Shown: positions 1-7,860, counted from the stretch's first letter. The stretch: 64,000 nt of DNA from Paraflavitalea sp966211765 (GCA_966211765.1 CBIHOV010000025.1:1-64000), one strand, 5' to 3'. Program-made: numbers and translations. The notes: generated by a model not told the origin, from the sequence alone.

Positions 1-5
1 AAAAG

Positions 6-524
6 TTATCCGTTAAATACTTTCTTCAGGTTCAGTTTGCGTTGTTTGGCAATAGTGATCGGCTCACGCAACAGCGCCAGGGCAGCAAAAGTAGCTTTTA
101 CCACGTTGTGCGGGTTAGCAGAACCGAGTGACTTGGCCAATACGTCGGTAATACCAACGCTTTCCAGTACAGCGCGCATGCTGCCTCCGGCAATTACACC
201 GGTACCATGAGCGGCTGGCTTGATCAATACCTTGGCTGCACCAACTTTCGCCCACTGATCGTGAGGAACAGTACCGTGCATAATAGGAACTTTTATGAGG
301 TTCTTCTTAGCATCTTCGATGCCTTTGGTAATTGCTTCCTGTACTTCTTTGGCTTTTCCGAGACCATGTCCTACCACACCGTTCTCATTACCTACCACTA
401 CCAGGGCAGAAAAACTGAAGGCGCGACCACCTTTAGTGGTTTTTACCACCCGGTTGATGGCTACCACTTTCTCTTTCAGCTCAAGATCGCCGGCTTTAAC
501 TCTGTTTAAATTAACTTTTGCCAT
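6..524 (-). CDS. rpsE: 30S ribosomal protein S5
   Basis: Complete 172-residue protein of usual S5 length. The N-terminal half carries the S5 double-stranded-RNA-binding region (KGGRAFSFSALVVVG, then GHGLGKAKEV). The C-terminal half has the conserved GGSMRAVLESVGI and SANPHNVVKAT stretches. S5 lies near the mRNA entry site of the small subunit and affects decoding fidelity. It is the last gene of the ribosomal cluster visible here; by the usual gene order rpmD and rplO should follow beyond the left edge. It sits 41 bases after rplR on the same strand. Confidence 0.98.
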   Translation of the reverse strand: MAKVNLNRVKAGDLELKEKVVAINRVVKTTKGGRAFSFSALVVVGNENGVVGHGLGKAKEVQEAITKGIEDAKKNLIKVPIMHGTVPHDQWAKVGAAKVLIKPAAHGTGVIAGGSMRAVLESVGITDVLAKSLGSANPHNVVKATFAALALLREPITIAKQRKLNLKKVFNG

Positions 525-565
525 TATTTCGATTTGACGATTTTAATTGTAAATATCCTAGGGGA

Positions 566-916
566 TTAGAATTGCAAACCACCTTCACGTGCACCTTCAG
601 CCAGACTCTTCACCCGACCATGATACAGGTTACCACCGCGATCAAATATGATCACGCTGAGACCTAATTCAGTAGCCTTGCGGGCAATTGCCAAACCTAC
701 CAGTTTGCTTTTTTCAATCCTGGTACCCTTCTGAGCAGCAATATCTTTATCCTTAGAAGAAGCCGCAGCCAATGTTACACCAGTAACGTCATCGATCAGT
801 TGCGCATAGATATCCTGATTGCTTCTGAAAACAGACAGTCTTGGCTTGGTAGCTGTGCCGGATACTTTTTTACGGATCCGGTAGCGGATTTTCTGTCTTT
901 TTACTAATTTATTCAT
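566..916 (-). CDS. rplR: 50S ribosomal protein L18
   Basis: 116 residues, the full family length. It starts with a basic tail (NKLVKRQKIRYRIRKKV) and ends with the conserved FDRGGNLYHGRVKSLAEGAREGGL segment split over the last 25 residues. L18 binds 5S rRNA with L5 and helps attach it to the large subunit. It lies between rplF and rpsE, as in the normal spc arrangement, with short spacers. Nothing unusual is seen. Confidence 0.98.
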   Translation of the reverse strand: MNKLVKRQKIRYRIRKKVSGTATKPRLSVFRSNQDIYAQLIDDVTGVTLAAASSKDKDIAAQKGTRIEKSKLVGLAIARKATELGLSVIIFDRGGNLYHGRVKSLAEGAREGGLQF

Positions 917-964
917 TGCTCTTTATTTTATATCCCCCGATACTGCCGGGAGTTAATTTTCAAA

Positions 965-1519
965 TTATTTACCAGCAGCCTTACCAGCTTTACGACGAAT
1001 AACCTCACCAGCGTATTTAACACCTTTTCCTTTGTACGGCTCTGGCTTACGCAGGCTACGCAATTTAGCTGCTACCTGACCGATCAGTTGTTTGTCAATA
1101 CCTTCCAGGCTGATCTTAGGATTCTCCCCTTTTTCCTGGGAAGTAGCTACTTTCAGTTCCTTCGGTATTTCGAAAATTATATTGTGAGAGTAACCGAGCG
1201 ACAAGTCGAGCAGGTTACCCTGGTTAGATGCTTTGTAACCCACACCCACCAGCTCAAGGTTTCTCTTGTAACCTTCTGTTACACCTTTTACCAGGTTGGA
1301 TACCAGGGCGCGGTATAAACCGTGCATAGCGCGGTGGCGGATCTGGTCGGTTGGACGTGCAAAAGTGACTGCATTGTCTTTAATTTCTACTGTAATATCA
1401 CGATCTACAGCTTGCTTCAATTCACCTTTAGGGCCTTTTACAGTCAGCACGTTGTCCTTTCCTATCACGGCAGTAACGCCAGCTGGCAATACTACGGGTT
1501 GTTTACCTATACGAGACAT
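965..1519 (-). CDS. rplF: 50S ribosomal protein L6
   Basis: 184 residues with the two repeated alpha/beta domains of L6. The N terminus is MSRIGKQPVVLP and the diagnostic C-terminal KPEPYKGKGVKYAGE motif is present. L6 sits at the base of the L7/L12 stalk close to the elongation-factor site. The spacer to rpsH is 116 bases, longer than most here, and holds a perfect hairpin next to the rpsH stop. Confidence 0.98.
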   Translation of the reverse strand: MSRIGKQPVVLPAGVTAVIGKDNVLTVKGPKGELKQAVDRDITVEIKDNAVTFARPTDQIRHRAMHGLYRALVSNLVKGVTEGYKRNLELVGVGYKASNQGNLLDLSLGYSHNIIFEIPKELKVATSQEKGENPKISLEGIDKQLIGQVAAKLRSLRKPEPYKGKGVKYAGEVIRRKAGKAAGK

Positions 1520-1607
1520 AAAAAATCAGTTTAATTATTACCGTTTATTGTTTCCTGCTACCGACCGATCAGCCTGGTATAGGCCCGGCTTAATGTATCA
1601 GTAACGT

Positions 1608-1633
1608 TTATGAGCCATATGGATGGCTCATAA
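1608..1633 (-). other. Perfect hairpin in the rpsH-rplF spacer
   Basis: Two perfect 11-base arms (TTATGAGCCAT and ATGGCTCATAA) flank a 4-base loop, 2 bases after the rpsH stop. No U-tract follows on the minus strand, so it looks like an RNA-processing or stabilising hairpin rather than a terminator. Confidence 0.6.
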
Positions 1634-1635
1634 GA

Positions 1636-2034
1636 TTAATAGATGTAGCAAAGAACTTCACCACCAACGTTCTGTACCTTGGCTTGCTTATCGGTCATCA
1701 CTCCTTTGGAAGTGCTGAGGATAGCTACACCCAGACCATTCTTCACACGTTTGAACTCAGCAGGGGTAGCATATTGACGCAAACCCGGGCGGCTTACTCT
1801 TTCCAAAGACCTGATAGCAGGTTCTTTTGATTGAGCATCGTACTTCAGGGCGATCTTGATCACACCTTGTTTGTTGTCATCCTCAAATTTGTATTTCAGG
1901 ATGTAGCCTTGATCGTACAGAATTTCTGTAATACGCTTTTTAAGGTTAGAAGCCGGGATCTCTACGATCCGGTGACCTGCCAGTTGCGCGTTACGAACTC
2001 TGGTCAGAAAATCTGCTATAGGATCAGTTACCAT
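1636..2034 (-). CDS. rpsH: 30S ribosomal protein S8
   Basis: 132 residues, full length. MVTDPIADFLTRVRNA at the N terminus and GVMTDKQAKVQNVGGE near the C terminus are S8 signatures. S8 binds 16S rRNA in the central domain and is a translational repressor of the spc operon in Escherichia coli; whether that regulation exists here cannot be read from the sequence. It lies between rpsN and rplF in standard order. Confidence 0.98.
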   Translation of the reverse strand: MVTDPIADFLTRVRNAQLAGHRIVEIPASNLKKRITEILYDQGYILKYKFEDDNKQGVIKIALKYDAQSKEPAIRSLERVSRPGLRQYATPAEFKRVKNGLGVAILSTSKGVMTDKQAKVQNVGGEVLCYIY

Positions 2035-2078
2035 TTTTAATTGAATTATATCAGTTCACTAATTTTATTGATTCAGGT

Positions 2079-2130
2079 TACAGGATGTACTGATCCGGGA
2101 CCAATTAAATCCCGCATCTCATATCCTGTA
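2079..2130 (-). other. Double-stem inverted repeat in the rpsN-rpsH spacer
   Basis: An outer perfect 8-base stem (TACAGGAT with ATCCTGTA) encloses an inner 9-base stem with one mismatch (GATCCGGGA with TCCCGCATC). It occupies most of the spacer and has no U-tract. Confidence 0.5.
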
Positions 2131-2138
2131 GCGCTTTC

Positions 2139-2408
2139 TTACCAGGAAGCCTTACGAATGCCTGGTATCTTGCCATTCAGTGCCATCTCACGGAATGTAA
2201 CACGGGAGAGGCCGAAATAACGCATGTATCCTTTAGGACGACCAGTTAACTGGCAGCGATTTTTCAGACGAACTTTAGAAGAATTCTTCGGCAGTTCATC
2301 CAATTTTTGCCATTCTCCGGCAGCTTTTAAAGCAGCACGCTTTTCGGCATACTGAGCTACCATGCGTTCTCTTTTCCTTTGTCTGGCTTTTACCGACTCT
2401 TTTGCCAT
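2139..2408 (-). CDS. rpsN: 30S ribosomal protein S14
   Basis: 89 residues, the long zinc-independent form: it has no CxxC pair, while the CQLTGRPKGYMRYFGLSR core and the C-terminal GKIPGIRKASW are intact. S14 binds the head of the small subunit. It lies between rplE and rpsH, the normal place. No second zinc-type copy is seen in this window. Confidence 0.98.
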   Translation of the reverse strand: MAKESVKARQRKRERMVAQYAEKRAALKAAGEWQKLDELPKNSSKVRLKNRCQLTGRPKGYMRYFGLSRVTFREMALNGKIPGIRKASW

Positions 2409-2509
2409 AATAATTACAAATTCGAATTTTGAATATCGGGACCAGAAAGTCGTACTATCAGATCCCGGATTTGTATTTTGTACTTCGTTTTTAGTACTCT
2501 TTACAGTAC

Positions 2510-3073
2510 TTAGTCTTTCTTACGGAACGGCATACCCATTTCCTTCAAAAGCTCATAAGCTTCTTCGTTGGTACTTGCTGTAGTAACGAAAGTGATATCA
2601 AGACCGGTGATCTTGTTTACCTTATCGATATCGATCTCCGGGAAAATGATTTGTTCAGTAACACCGAGGGTATAGTTACCACGACCGTCAAATGCCTTCT
2701 CATTCACACCCTTGAAGTCACGTACACGAGGTAAAGCGGTAGCGATCAGCCTGTCCAGGAACTCATACATCTTTACTCCACGCAGCGTAACACGGGCGCC
2801 GATTGGCATGTTCTTACGCAGTTTGAAGTTAGAGATATCCTTCTTAGACATGGTGGTAACAGCTTTCTGACCAGTGATCTGGGTAAGCTCATCAACAGCT
2901 ACATCAACCAGTTTCTTATCAGTTACAGCACCGTTCACACCACGGTTCAGGCAGATCTTTTCCAGACGGGGAACCTGCATAATGCTGTCGTAGTTAAAAC
3001 GCTTCATCAGGGCAGGTACAACATCTTTCTTGTACTTATCTGCTAATCTCGGAGAATATTTTGTTGTGCTCAT
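2510..3073 (-). CDS. rplE: 50S ribosomal protein L5
   Basis: 187 residues. PRLEKICLNRGVN and the C-terminal GLDITFVTTASTNEEAYELL motif identify L5, which binds 5S rRNA and contacts the P-site tRNA. It follows rplX after a 112-base spacer filled by an AGCT-rich inverted repeat, unusually long for this cluster. Confidence 0.98.
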   Translation of the reverse strand: MSTTKYSPRLADKYKKDVVPALMKRFNYDSIMQVPRLEKICLNRGVNGAVTDKKLVDVAVDELTQITGQKAVTTMSKKDISNFKLRKNMPIGARVTLRGVKMYEFLDRLIATALPRVRDFKGVNEKAFDGRGNYTLGVTEQIIFPEIDIDKVNKITGLDITFVTTASTNEEAYELLKEMGMPFRKKD

Positions 3074-3079
3074 TTTTTA

Positions 3080-3180
3080 AAGCTTTGAGCTATGAGCTGC
3101 GAGCTGCGAGCCAATAGCGTTTGCAATAATCTTTATCTTAATTGCTGCTGCCCGTAGCTCTTAGCTCGTAGCCCGCAGCC
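3080..3180 (-). repeat. AGCT-rich imperfect inverted repeat in the rplX-rplE spacer
   Basis: Two arms of about 25-30 bases made of repeated GAGCTRYGAGC units (about 3081-3111 and 3147-3179) are complementary at roughly four of five positions and are separated by about 35 bases. Similar AGCT/TAGC arms occur in the spacers near 3985-4085, 4356-4460, 44897-44992 and 56361-56403, so this is a dispersed spacer element. Confidence 0.55.
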
Positions 3181-3185
3181 TTTGT

Positions 3186-3524
3186 TTACTTTATAGCTTC
3201 ACCGGATTTCTTGGAAACACGTACCAGTTTGCCATCTTCGCGGGTACGCTTTGCCTTGGTGGCTTCGCCTTTTTTGGCATCCCACAACATCACATTCGAA
3301 ATGTGGATTGGTGCTTCCTTCTTCACAATACCACCTTTGGTATCGCGGGCAGAAGGCTTGGTGTGACGGGTAACGATGTTCACTCCTTCAATCAGCACCC
3401 TTTCTTTGTCTGGAAATATTTCCAGCACTTTGCGGGGCTTCTTAACATCTTTGTCGTCACCTGTGATCACCACCACGGTGTCACCTTTTTTAACGTGGAA
3501 CTTTGGTTTAAATCTGTTGCTCAT
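3186..3524 (-). CDS. rplX: 50S ribosomal protein L24
   Basis: 112 residues with the KOW motif near the N terminus (KKGDTVVVITGDDKD) and the HVSNVML-like segment HISNVMLWD that follows it. L24 starts assembly of the large subunit by binding the 5' end of 23S rRNA. It lies between rplN and rplE. The C-terminal 20 residues are basic and probably extend along the rRNA. Confidence 0.98.
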   Translation of the reverse strand: MSNRFKPKFHVKKGDTVVVITGDDKDVKKPRKVLEIFPDKERVLIEGVNIVTRHTKPSARDTKGGIVKKEAPIHISNVMLWDAKKGEATKAKRTREDGKLVRVSKKSGEAIK

Positions 3525-3575
3525 TTTCTTATACTTTATCTCTTAAAGAGAATTATTGACTAAGCTTTTGTTGAC

Positions 3576-3611
3576 AGTGGTGCGTGAATAAATCATTATT
3601 CACCGCTCACT
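3576..3611 (-). other. Hairpin at the rplN 3' end
   Basis: A perfect 8-base stem (GTGAATAA, loop ATCA, TTATTCAC) is extended by a 4-base outer stem (AGTG with CACT) and overlaps the rplN stop codon. No U-tract follows, so processing or mRNA stability is more likely than termination. Confidence 0.55.
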
Positions 3612-3978
3612 ATAATACTTCAGGCGCCAGTGAAATGATCTTCATGTAACCCTTGTCACGCAGTTCACGTGCTACTGGTCCGAAGATACGGGTACCACGA
3701 GGCTCATCAGAAGCATTCAACAGTACTACTGCGTTGTCGTCAAAACGGATATATGATCCGTCTTTGCGGCGCAGCTTGTTCTTGGTACGAACAATAACGG
3801 CTTTAACAACAGTACCTTTTTTAATACCACCGGCAGGAATTGCATCCTTTACGGTAACAACAATTTTATCGCCGATCTTCGCGTAATCCTGGCCACTATT
3901 ACCCAACACACGGATACACAATACTTCTTTGGCACCACTATTATCAGCTACGTTTAATCTGCTTTCTTGCTGAATCAT
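3610..3978 (-). CDS. rplN: 50S ribosomal protein L14
   Basis: 122 residues, exact family length. MIQQESRLNVADNSGAKE at the start and the FDDNAVVLLN and EPRGTRIFGPVARELR blocks are L14 signatures. L14 forms an inter-subunit bridge and is a docking site for silencing factors in other bacteria. It lies between rpsQ and rplX, with structured spacers on both sides. Confidence 0.98.
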   Translation of the reverse strand: MIQQESRLNVADNSGAKEVLCIRVLGNSGQDYAKIGDKIVVTVKDAIPAGGIKKGTVVKAVIVRTKNKLRRKDGSYIRFDDNAVVLLNASDEPRGTRIFGPVARELRDKGYMKIISLAPEVL

Positions 3979-3984
3979 TTTTTT

Positions 3985-4085
3985 AAGCTTTTAGCTTTTA
4001 GCTATTAGGAGTTAGCCAATAGCTAATGATGAAATATATATTCCTAAACTTGTCAGCCAAAAGCTAATCGCTAATAGCTAACGGC
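3985..4085 (-). repeat. TAGC-rich imperfect inverted repeat in the rpsQ-rplN spacer
   Basis: The left arm (about 3986-4025) is built from TTTTAGC/ATTAGC units and the right arm (about 4049-4086) from GCTAAT/GCTAAC units, so the two can pair imperfectly across the spacer. It is an AT-richer relative of the element in the rplX-rplE spacer. Confidence 0.5.
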
Positions 4086-4092
4086 TTATTCG

Positions 4093-4350
4093 TTACTTAG
4101 CCTTCTCAACTACTTCTACCAGTCTCCAGCGTTTAGTTTTGCTGAGCGGACGAGTTTCCATAATCTTCACCACATCACCAATTGTGCACTCATCCTTTTC
4201 ATCATGAGCATGGAACTTGGTGGTCTTCTTTACGAACTTACCATAGATCGGGTGCTTTACTTTTCTTTCTACCGCAACGGTAATGGTTTTAGCCATTTTG
4301 TTGCTGGTTACAACACCAGTTCTTGTTTTACGCAAATTTCTATCTAACAT
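4093..4350 (-). CDS. rpsQ: 30S ribosomal protein S17
   Basis: 85 residues with the OB-fold core of S17 (VVTSNKMAKTITVAVERKV, then GDVVKIMETRPLSKTKRW). It binds 16S rRNA early in assembly of the small subunit. It sits between rpmC and rplN, with an inverted-repeat element in the spacer on each side. Confidence 0.98.
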   Translation of the reverse strand: MLDRNLRKTRTGVVTSNKMAKTITVAVERKVKHPIYGKFVKKTTKFHAHDEKDECTIGDVVKIMETRPLSKTKRWRLVEVVEKAK

Positions 4351-4355
4351 GTTAT

Positions 4356-4460
4356 TTAGCTTTTTAGCTACCAGCTTTGAGCTTGAACTCTCGGCTTATA
4401 ATTTAATTATCAACTTCTGTTTAATGCTCGAAGCTCGTAGCGCACGCTCGTAGCTTGCCG
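4356..4460 (-). repeat. AGCT-rich inverted repeat in the rpmC-rpsQ spacer
   Basis: TTAGCTTTTTAGCTACCAGC-type units near 4356-4395 face GCTCGAAGCTCGTAGCGCA-type units near 4430-4460. They can pair imperfectly. It is the third member of the AGCT/TAGC spacer family in a row. Confidence 0.45.
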
Positions 4461-4465
4461 CTGTT

Positions 4466-4675
4466 CTATACAGCTTGTTGTTTCTGCTTCAGCTCTGTTT
4501 TCAGACGGGCCAGATCCTTGCGAACGGCACGGATACTCATGGGATTCTCCAGGGGAGAGATAGCATGAGCAAACTCCAGCTTCTTAAGGCGCAGTTCGTC
4601 TTCCTGGATCCTGGCTTTCAGGTCAGCTGCACTCAGATCTTTCAGGCTTTTTACAAAATCAATTTTCTTAGACAT
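4466..4675 (-). CDS. rpmC: 50S ribosomal protein L29
   Basis: 69 residues when started at MSKKIDFVKSL; an in-frame ATG three codons upstream (4684) is possible but gives an unusual MYI prefix. The FAHAISPLENPMSIRAVRKD segment and the C-terminal K/Q-rich helix fit L29, a small helical hairpin protein at the polypeptide exit tunnel where targeting factors dock. It lies between rplP and rpsQ as expected. Confidence 0.95.
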   Translation of the reverse strand: MSKKIDFVKSLKDLSAADLKARIQEDELRLKKLEFAHAISPLENPMSIRAVRKDLARLKTELKQKQQAV

Positions 4676-4680
4676 GATAT

Positions 4681-4717
4681 ACAATTTGAAAGTTTGGCAA
4701 TTTGAACATTTGAAAAC
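4681..4717 (-). repeat. TTTGAA-type spacer repeat, rplP-rpmC
   Basis: Three to four units of about 10 bases of the form AATTTGAAA lie just before the rpmC start. The same unit recurs in the rpsC-rplP, rplV-rpsC, rplB-rpsS and rplD-rplW spacers. Confidence 0.5.
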
Positions 4718-4771
4718 CCTGCTCTCCTACTCTATTCCCCGTTCTCAAATGATCATCTTACACAGTATGTT

Positions 4772-5191
4772 TTACGCTTGATAATCCCTGCGAACGATGA
4801 ACTTGGTCTTGATCGGCAGCTTTTGAGCAGCCAGTTCAAGCGCTTGTTTGGCAGTTGCTTCACTTACGCCATCGCATTCGAAAATGATACGGCCTGGTTC
4901 TACTACAGCAGCCCAGAACTCGGGGTTACCTTTACCTTTACCCATCCGCACTTCCTGTGGCTTGCGGGTAATTGGCTTATCAGGGAAAATGCGTATCCAC
5001 ACATTACCTTCACGTTTCATTGAACGGGTCAGCGCCTGACGGGCAGCTTCGATCTGACGGTTGGTCAACCATATTGGTTCCAGGGCTTTCAGACCGAAAG
5101 AACCAAAAGAAATGGTAGTACCACGTTTTGCTACTTCCCGGATGCGGCCTTTTTGCGCTTTCCTGTGTTTCGTCCTTTTAGGCTGTAACAT
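4772..5191 (-). CDS. rplP: 50S ribosomal protein L16
   Basis: 139 residues. MLQPKRTKHRKAQKGR at the start, the RQALTRSMKREG helix, the MGKGKGNPEFWAAVV loop and the GRIIFECDG strand are all L16. L16 shapes the peptidyl-transferase centre and the A-tRNA elbow site. It lies between rpsC and rpmC in standard order. Confidence 0.98.
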   Translation of the reverse strand: MLQPKRTKHRKAQKGRIREVAKRGTTISFGSFGLKALEPIWLTNRQIEAARQALTRSMKREGNVWIRIFPDKPITRKPQEVRMGKGKGNPEFWAAVVEPGRIIFECDGVSEATAKQALELAAQKLPIKTKFIVRRDYQA

Positions 5192-5199
5192 CTATTAAC

Positions 5200-5229
5200 A
5201 ATTTGAAAATTTGATAATTTGAAGGTTTC
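5200..5229 (-). repeat. TTTGAA-type spacer repeat, rpsC-rplP
   Basis: Three consecutive 10-base units (AATTTGAAA / ATTTGATA / ATTTGAAG) lie directly upstream of the rplP start on the minus strand. Confidence 0.5.
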
Positions 5230-5260
5230 ATGATCAGTGGGCTCTATACCCAGGCGCTCA

Positions 5261-6124
5261 TTAACCTCTTCTGTTGTTTCCACCGCGGAATCCACCGCCA
5301 CCACCACTGCCGCCTCTGCCACGGTCACCACCGCCGCCGCCGCCTCTGCGATCACCGCCGCCGCCGCCTCTGCGGTCGTCTCTGCGCTCTCCACCTCTTC
5401 TATCTCCACCTCTCTGATCATCACCACCTGGCCTGTCTCTGCGGTCGCTTACATCACTCTTACCACCAACGAAATTGGGGTTCAGGTCACGCTTGCCAAG
5501 TATTTCACCTTTACAGATCCATACTTTGATACCTATTTTACCATACACAGTCAGTGCAAACACGTTGGCGTAATCAATATCCATACGCAGTGTGTGCAAA
5601 GGTGTACGACCTTGTTTGATTTCTTCTGTACGGGCAATTTCAGCACCGCCCAAACGACCACCAACCTTGATCTTGATACCTTCAGCACCCATACGGAGAG
5701 CAGAAGCGATCGCCATCTTGATAGCACGTTTGTAGTTAATACGATTTTCGATCTGACGGGCAATTGTGTCACCCACGATCATGGCATCCAGCTCAGGACG
5801 ACGTATTTCGAGAATGTTGATCTGTACATCTTCTTTACCGGTCAACTTCTTCAACTCTTCTTTAATACGGTCTACTTCGCCACCACCTTTACCTATGATG
5901 ATACCGGGCTTAGAGGTATGAATGGTAACGATCAGTTTATTCAGCGTACGCTCAATAACGATCTTAGAGATACCACCTTTGTTGATACGGGCCATCAGGT
6001 AGGTCCTGATCTTGTTATCCTCGATCAACTTAGTAGAAAAATCTCTTTTGTTACCATACCAGTTAGATTCCCAACCGCGGATAATCCCCAACCTGGCACC
6101 AATAGGATTTGTTTTCTGACCCAT
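5261..6124 (-). CDS. rpsC: 30S ribosomal protein S3 with Gly/Arg-rich C-terminal tail
   Basis: 287 residues against roughly 210-240 in most bacteria. The N-terminal two thirds are ordinary S3: MGQKTNPIGARLG, the type-2 KH domain with GIIIGKGGGEVDR, and the C-terminal domain with GGRLGGAEIARTE. From about residue 225 a low-complexity tail of about 60 residues follows, made of DRRGG, GGGGG and RGG units. The same bases account for the long opposite-strand open frame, which is not a gene. S3 forms the mRNA entry tunnel and has helicase activity in known ribosomes; the tail could add RNA contact, but that is inference. It lies between rplV and rplP. Confidence 0.97.
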   Translation of the reverse strand: MGQKTNPIGARLGIIRGWESNWYGNKRDFSTKLIEDNKIRTYLMARINKGGISKIVIERTLNKLIVTIHTSKPGIIIGKGGGEVDRIKEELKKLTGKEDVQINILEIRRPELDAMIVGDTIARQIENRINYKRAIKMAIASALRMGAEGIKIKVGGRLGGAEIARTEEIKQGRTPLHTLRMDIDYANVFALTVYGKIGIKVWICKGEILGKRDLNPNFVGGKSDVSDRRDRPGGDDQRGGDRRGGERRDDRRGGGGGDRRGGGGGGDRGRGGSGGGGGFRGGNNRRG

Positions 6125-6129
6125 TTATT

Positions 6130-6155
6130 ATAATTTGAAAATTTTATAATTTATA
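6130..6155 (-). repeat. TTTGAA-type spacer repeat, rplV-rpsC
   Basis: A short AT-rich run with AATTTGAAAATTTTATAATTT-like units sits immediately in front of the rpsC start. It is a degenerate member of the same spacer family. Confidence 0.4.
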
Positions 6156-6170
6156 ACAGTAAGCGCTCAA

Positions 6171-6524
6171 TTACGCTTTTACAGTTTTCGTATCAACAAT
6201 GATCGTTACGTGGTTGCTGCGTTTACGTAAGCGATATGCTCTTCCCTGAGGAGCGGGCAACATCCTTTTCAGGGTACGTGCTCCGTCAACAAAGATTGTT
6301 TTTACCACCAGTGCAGCATCAGCAGCACTTTTGCCTTCATTCTTTTGTTCCCAGTTGTTAATTGCGCTTTTCAACAGCTTGGCCAAAGGAGTGGCGGAAT
6401 GTTGTGGATGGTGTTCCAGCAAAGCCAGGGCTTTCTCCACTTCTACACCGCGGATCTCATCAGCCAGCAAACGCATTCTGCGGGGTGATGTGGGATAATT
6501 TCTGAGTTTAGCTACTGCTTCCAT
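6171..6524 (-). CDS. rplV: 50S ribosomal protein L22
   Basis: 117 residues starting at MEAVAKLRNYPTSPRRMRL. The frame is open for 20 more codons upstream, but that prefix has no family similarity and the chosen start gives the normal L22 N terminus. LLKSAINNWEQKN and the C-terminal KRMLPAPQGRAYRLRKRSNH extended hairpin are diagnostic. That hairpin reaches the exit tunnel and is where macrolide-resistance changes occur; no such change can be judged here. It lies between rpsS and rpsC. Confidence 0.96.
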   Translation of the reverse strand: MEAVAKLRNYPTSPRRMRLLADEIRGVEVEKALALLEHHPQHSATPLAKLLKSAINNWEQKNEGKSAADAALVVKTIFVDGARTLKRMLPAPQGRAYRLRKRSNHVTIIVDTKTVKA

Positions 6525-6601
6525 TTTATTCTGGTTTCTCGTTTCTGGTAAGTTGTTGCTGGTAACTAAACCAGCAACAAACAACCAGTAACTATTTTAA
6601 A

Positions 6602-6874
6602 TTATGCTACTTTTTTACTTGAGTGTCCTTTAAAGTTGCGCGTAGGTGCAAACTCACCCAGCTTATGGCCTACCATAAATTCAGTCACGTAAACCGGGAT
6701 GAATTTATTACCGTTGTGCACGGCGAAGGTATGACCCACAAAGTCTGGTGTAATGGTAGAACGACGGCTCCAGGTTTTGATAACACCTTTCTTAGCTTTG
6801 CCTTCGTTTACAGACAATACTTTTTGTTCCAGCTTCGGGGCTACATAAGGACCTTTTTTTATCGAACGAGCCAT
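6602..6874 (-). CDS. rpsS: 30S ribosomal protein S19
   Basis: 90 residues, full length. MARSIKKGPYVAPKL at the start and TWSRRSTITPDFVGHTFAVHNG in the centre are S19 (quoted across a longer conserved block). The C-terminal GHKLGEFAPTRNFKGH is present. S19 forms a complex with S13 in the head of the small subunit. It lies between rplB and rplV. Confidence 0.98.
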   Translation of the reverse strand: MARSIKKGPYVAPKLEQKVLSVNEGKAKKGVIKTWSRRSTITPDFVGHTFAVHNGNKFIPVYVTEFMVGHKLGEFAPTRNFKGHSSKKVA

Positions 6875-6881
6875 ATATACT

Positions 6882-6909
6882 TAATTTGAAAAATTTGAAG
6901 ATTTAAAAT
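6882..6909 (-). repeat. TTTGAA-type spacer repeat, rplB-rpsS
   Basis: AATTTGAAAAATTTGAAGAT precedes the rpsS start on the minus strand. It is the same unit as in four other spacers of the cluster. Confidence 0.45.
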
Positions 6910-6919
6910 CAGCGTTTGA

Positions 6920-7759
6920 CTATTTAGCTAATTTTTTACCATTCTTACGTTGGATGATCATCTTGTCACTTCCTTTACCCCTTGTACGTGTCTTCAGACC
7001 CTTAGCATACTTACCAGTCCTTGAACGTGGGTGACCACCGGAAGCTCTACCTTCACCACCACCCATCGGGTGATCTACAGGGTTCATCGCTACACCACGG
7101 GTGCGGGGACGAATACCTTTCCAACGGTTACGACCAGCCTTACCTTTCATCTCCAGGTTATGATCACCATTGCTTACGATACCTACGGTAGCGAAGCAGT
7201 TGATCAATACCTTTCTCAGCTCACCGGAAGGCATTTTCAAAATAGCGTAACGCTCTTCTTTATTGGTCAATTGAGCAGAAGTACCGGCACTGCGTACCAG
7301 CTTACCACCCTGACCAGGTTGCATTTCAATATTGTGAATGTTGGTACCTAATGGCATGTTCTTCATTTGAAGTGCATTACCAATTTCAGGCGCCACAGCA
7401 TCACCAGCAATTACGGTAGTGCCTACCTGTAATCCCTGGGGAGCCAGGATATATCTTTTTTCACCATCTGCATAGTTCAGCAGGGCGATAAAAGCAGTAC
7501 GGTTTGGATCGTATTCAATAGAAACTACAGTTCCTTCAATATCTTTCTTATTCCTCTTGAAATCAATGATACGGTACTTCTTCTTGTGACCGCCACCAAT
7601 ATAGCGCATAGAGCGACGTCCCTGTACGTTACGGCCGCCAGTAGATTTTTTGCTTTCTACCAGGTTCTTTTCCGGAACATTCGTTGTCACTTCTTCATAT
7701 GCATTACCAATTCTCCATCGCGTTCCGGCCGTAATTGGTTTATACTTTTTCAGTGCCAT
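6920..7759 (-). CDS. rplB: 50S ribosomal protein L2
   Basis: 279 residues. MALKKYKPITAGTRWR, GGGHKKKYRIIDFKRNKK and the C-terminal RGVAMNPVDHPMGGGEGR block, including the conserved histidine important for peptidyl transfer, identify L2. It is the most conserved large-subunit protein and is needed for subunit association. It lies between rplW and rpsS. A 101-base spacer with no clear repeat separates it from rplW. Confidence 0.98.
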   Translation of the reverse strand: MALKKYKPITAGTRWRIGNAYEEVTTNVPEKNLVESKKSTGGRNVQGRRSMRYIGGGHKKKYRIIDFKRNKKDIEGTVVSIEYDPNRTAFIALLNYADGEKRYILAPQGLQVGTTVIAGDAVAPEIGNALQMKNMPLGTNIHNIEMQPGQGGKLVRSAGTSAQLTNKEERYAILKMPSGELRKVLINCFATVGIVSNGDHNLEMKGKAGRNRWKGIRPRTRGVAMNPVDHPMGGGEGRASGGHPRSRTGKYAKGLKTRTRGKGSDKMIIQRKNGKKLAK

Positions 7760-7860
7760 GTTTTAAGTCTTATTCTGTGTTAAAAATCGTTTTGTCAATA
7801 CTTTGCGGCGTTTGACGCGCCATTCTTTCCCTGCTATACTCCCTTTAGGAAGCCGGCGGG

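Noticed and set aside
5237..6133. 298-codon plus-strand open frame opposite rpsC
   Set aside because: It is the reverse complement of the S3 gene; its N-terminal Ala/Ser/Thr-rich part mirrors the Gly/Arg tail. No family similarity.
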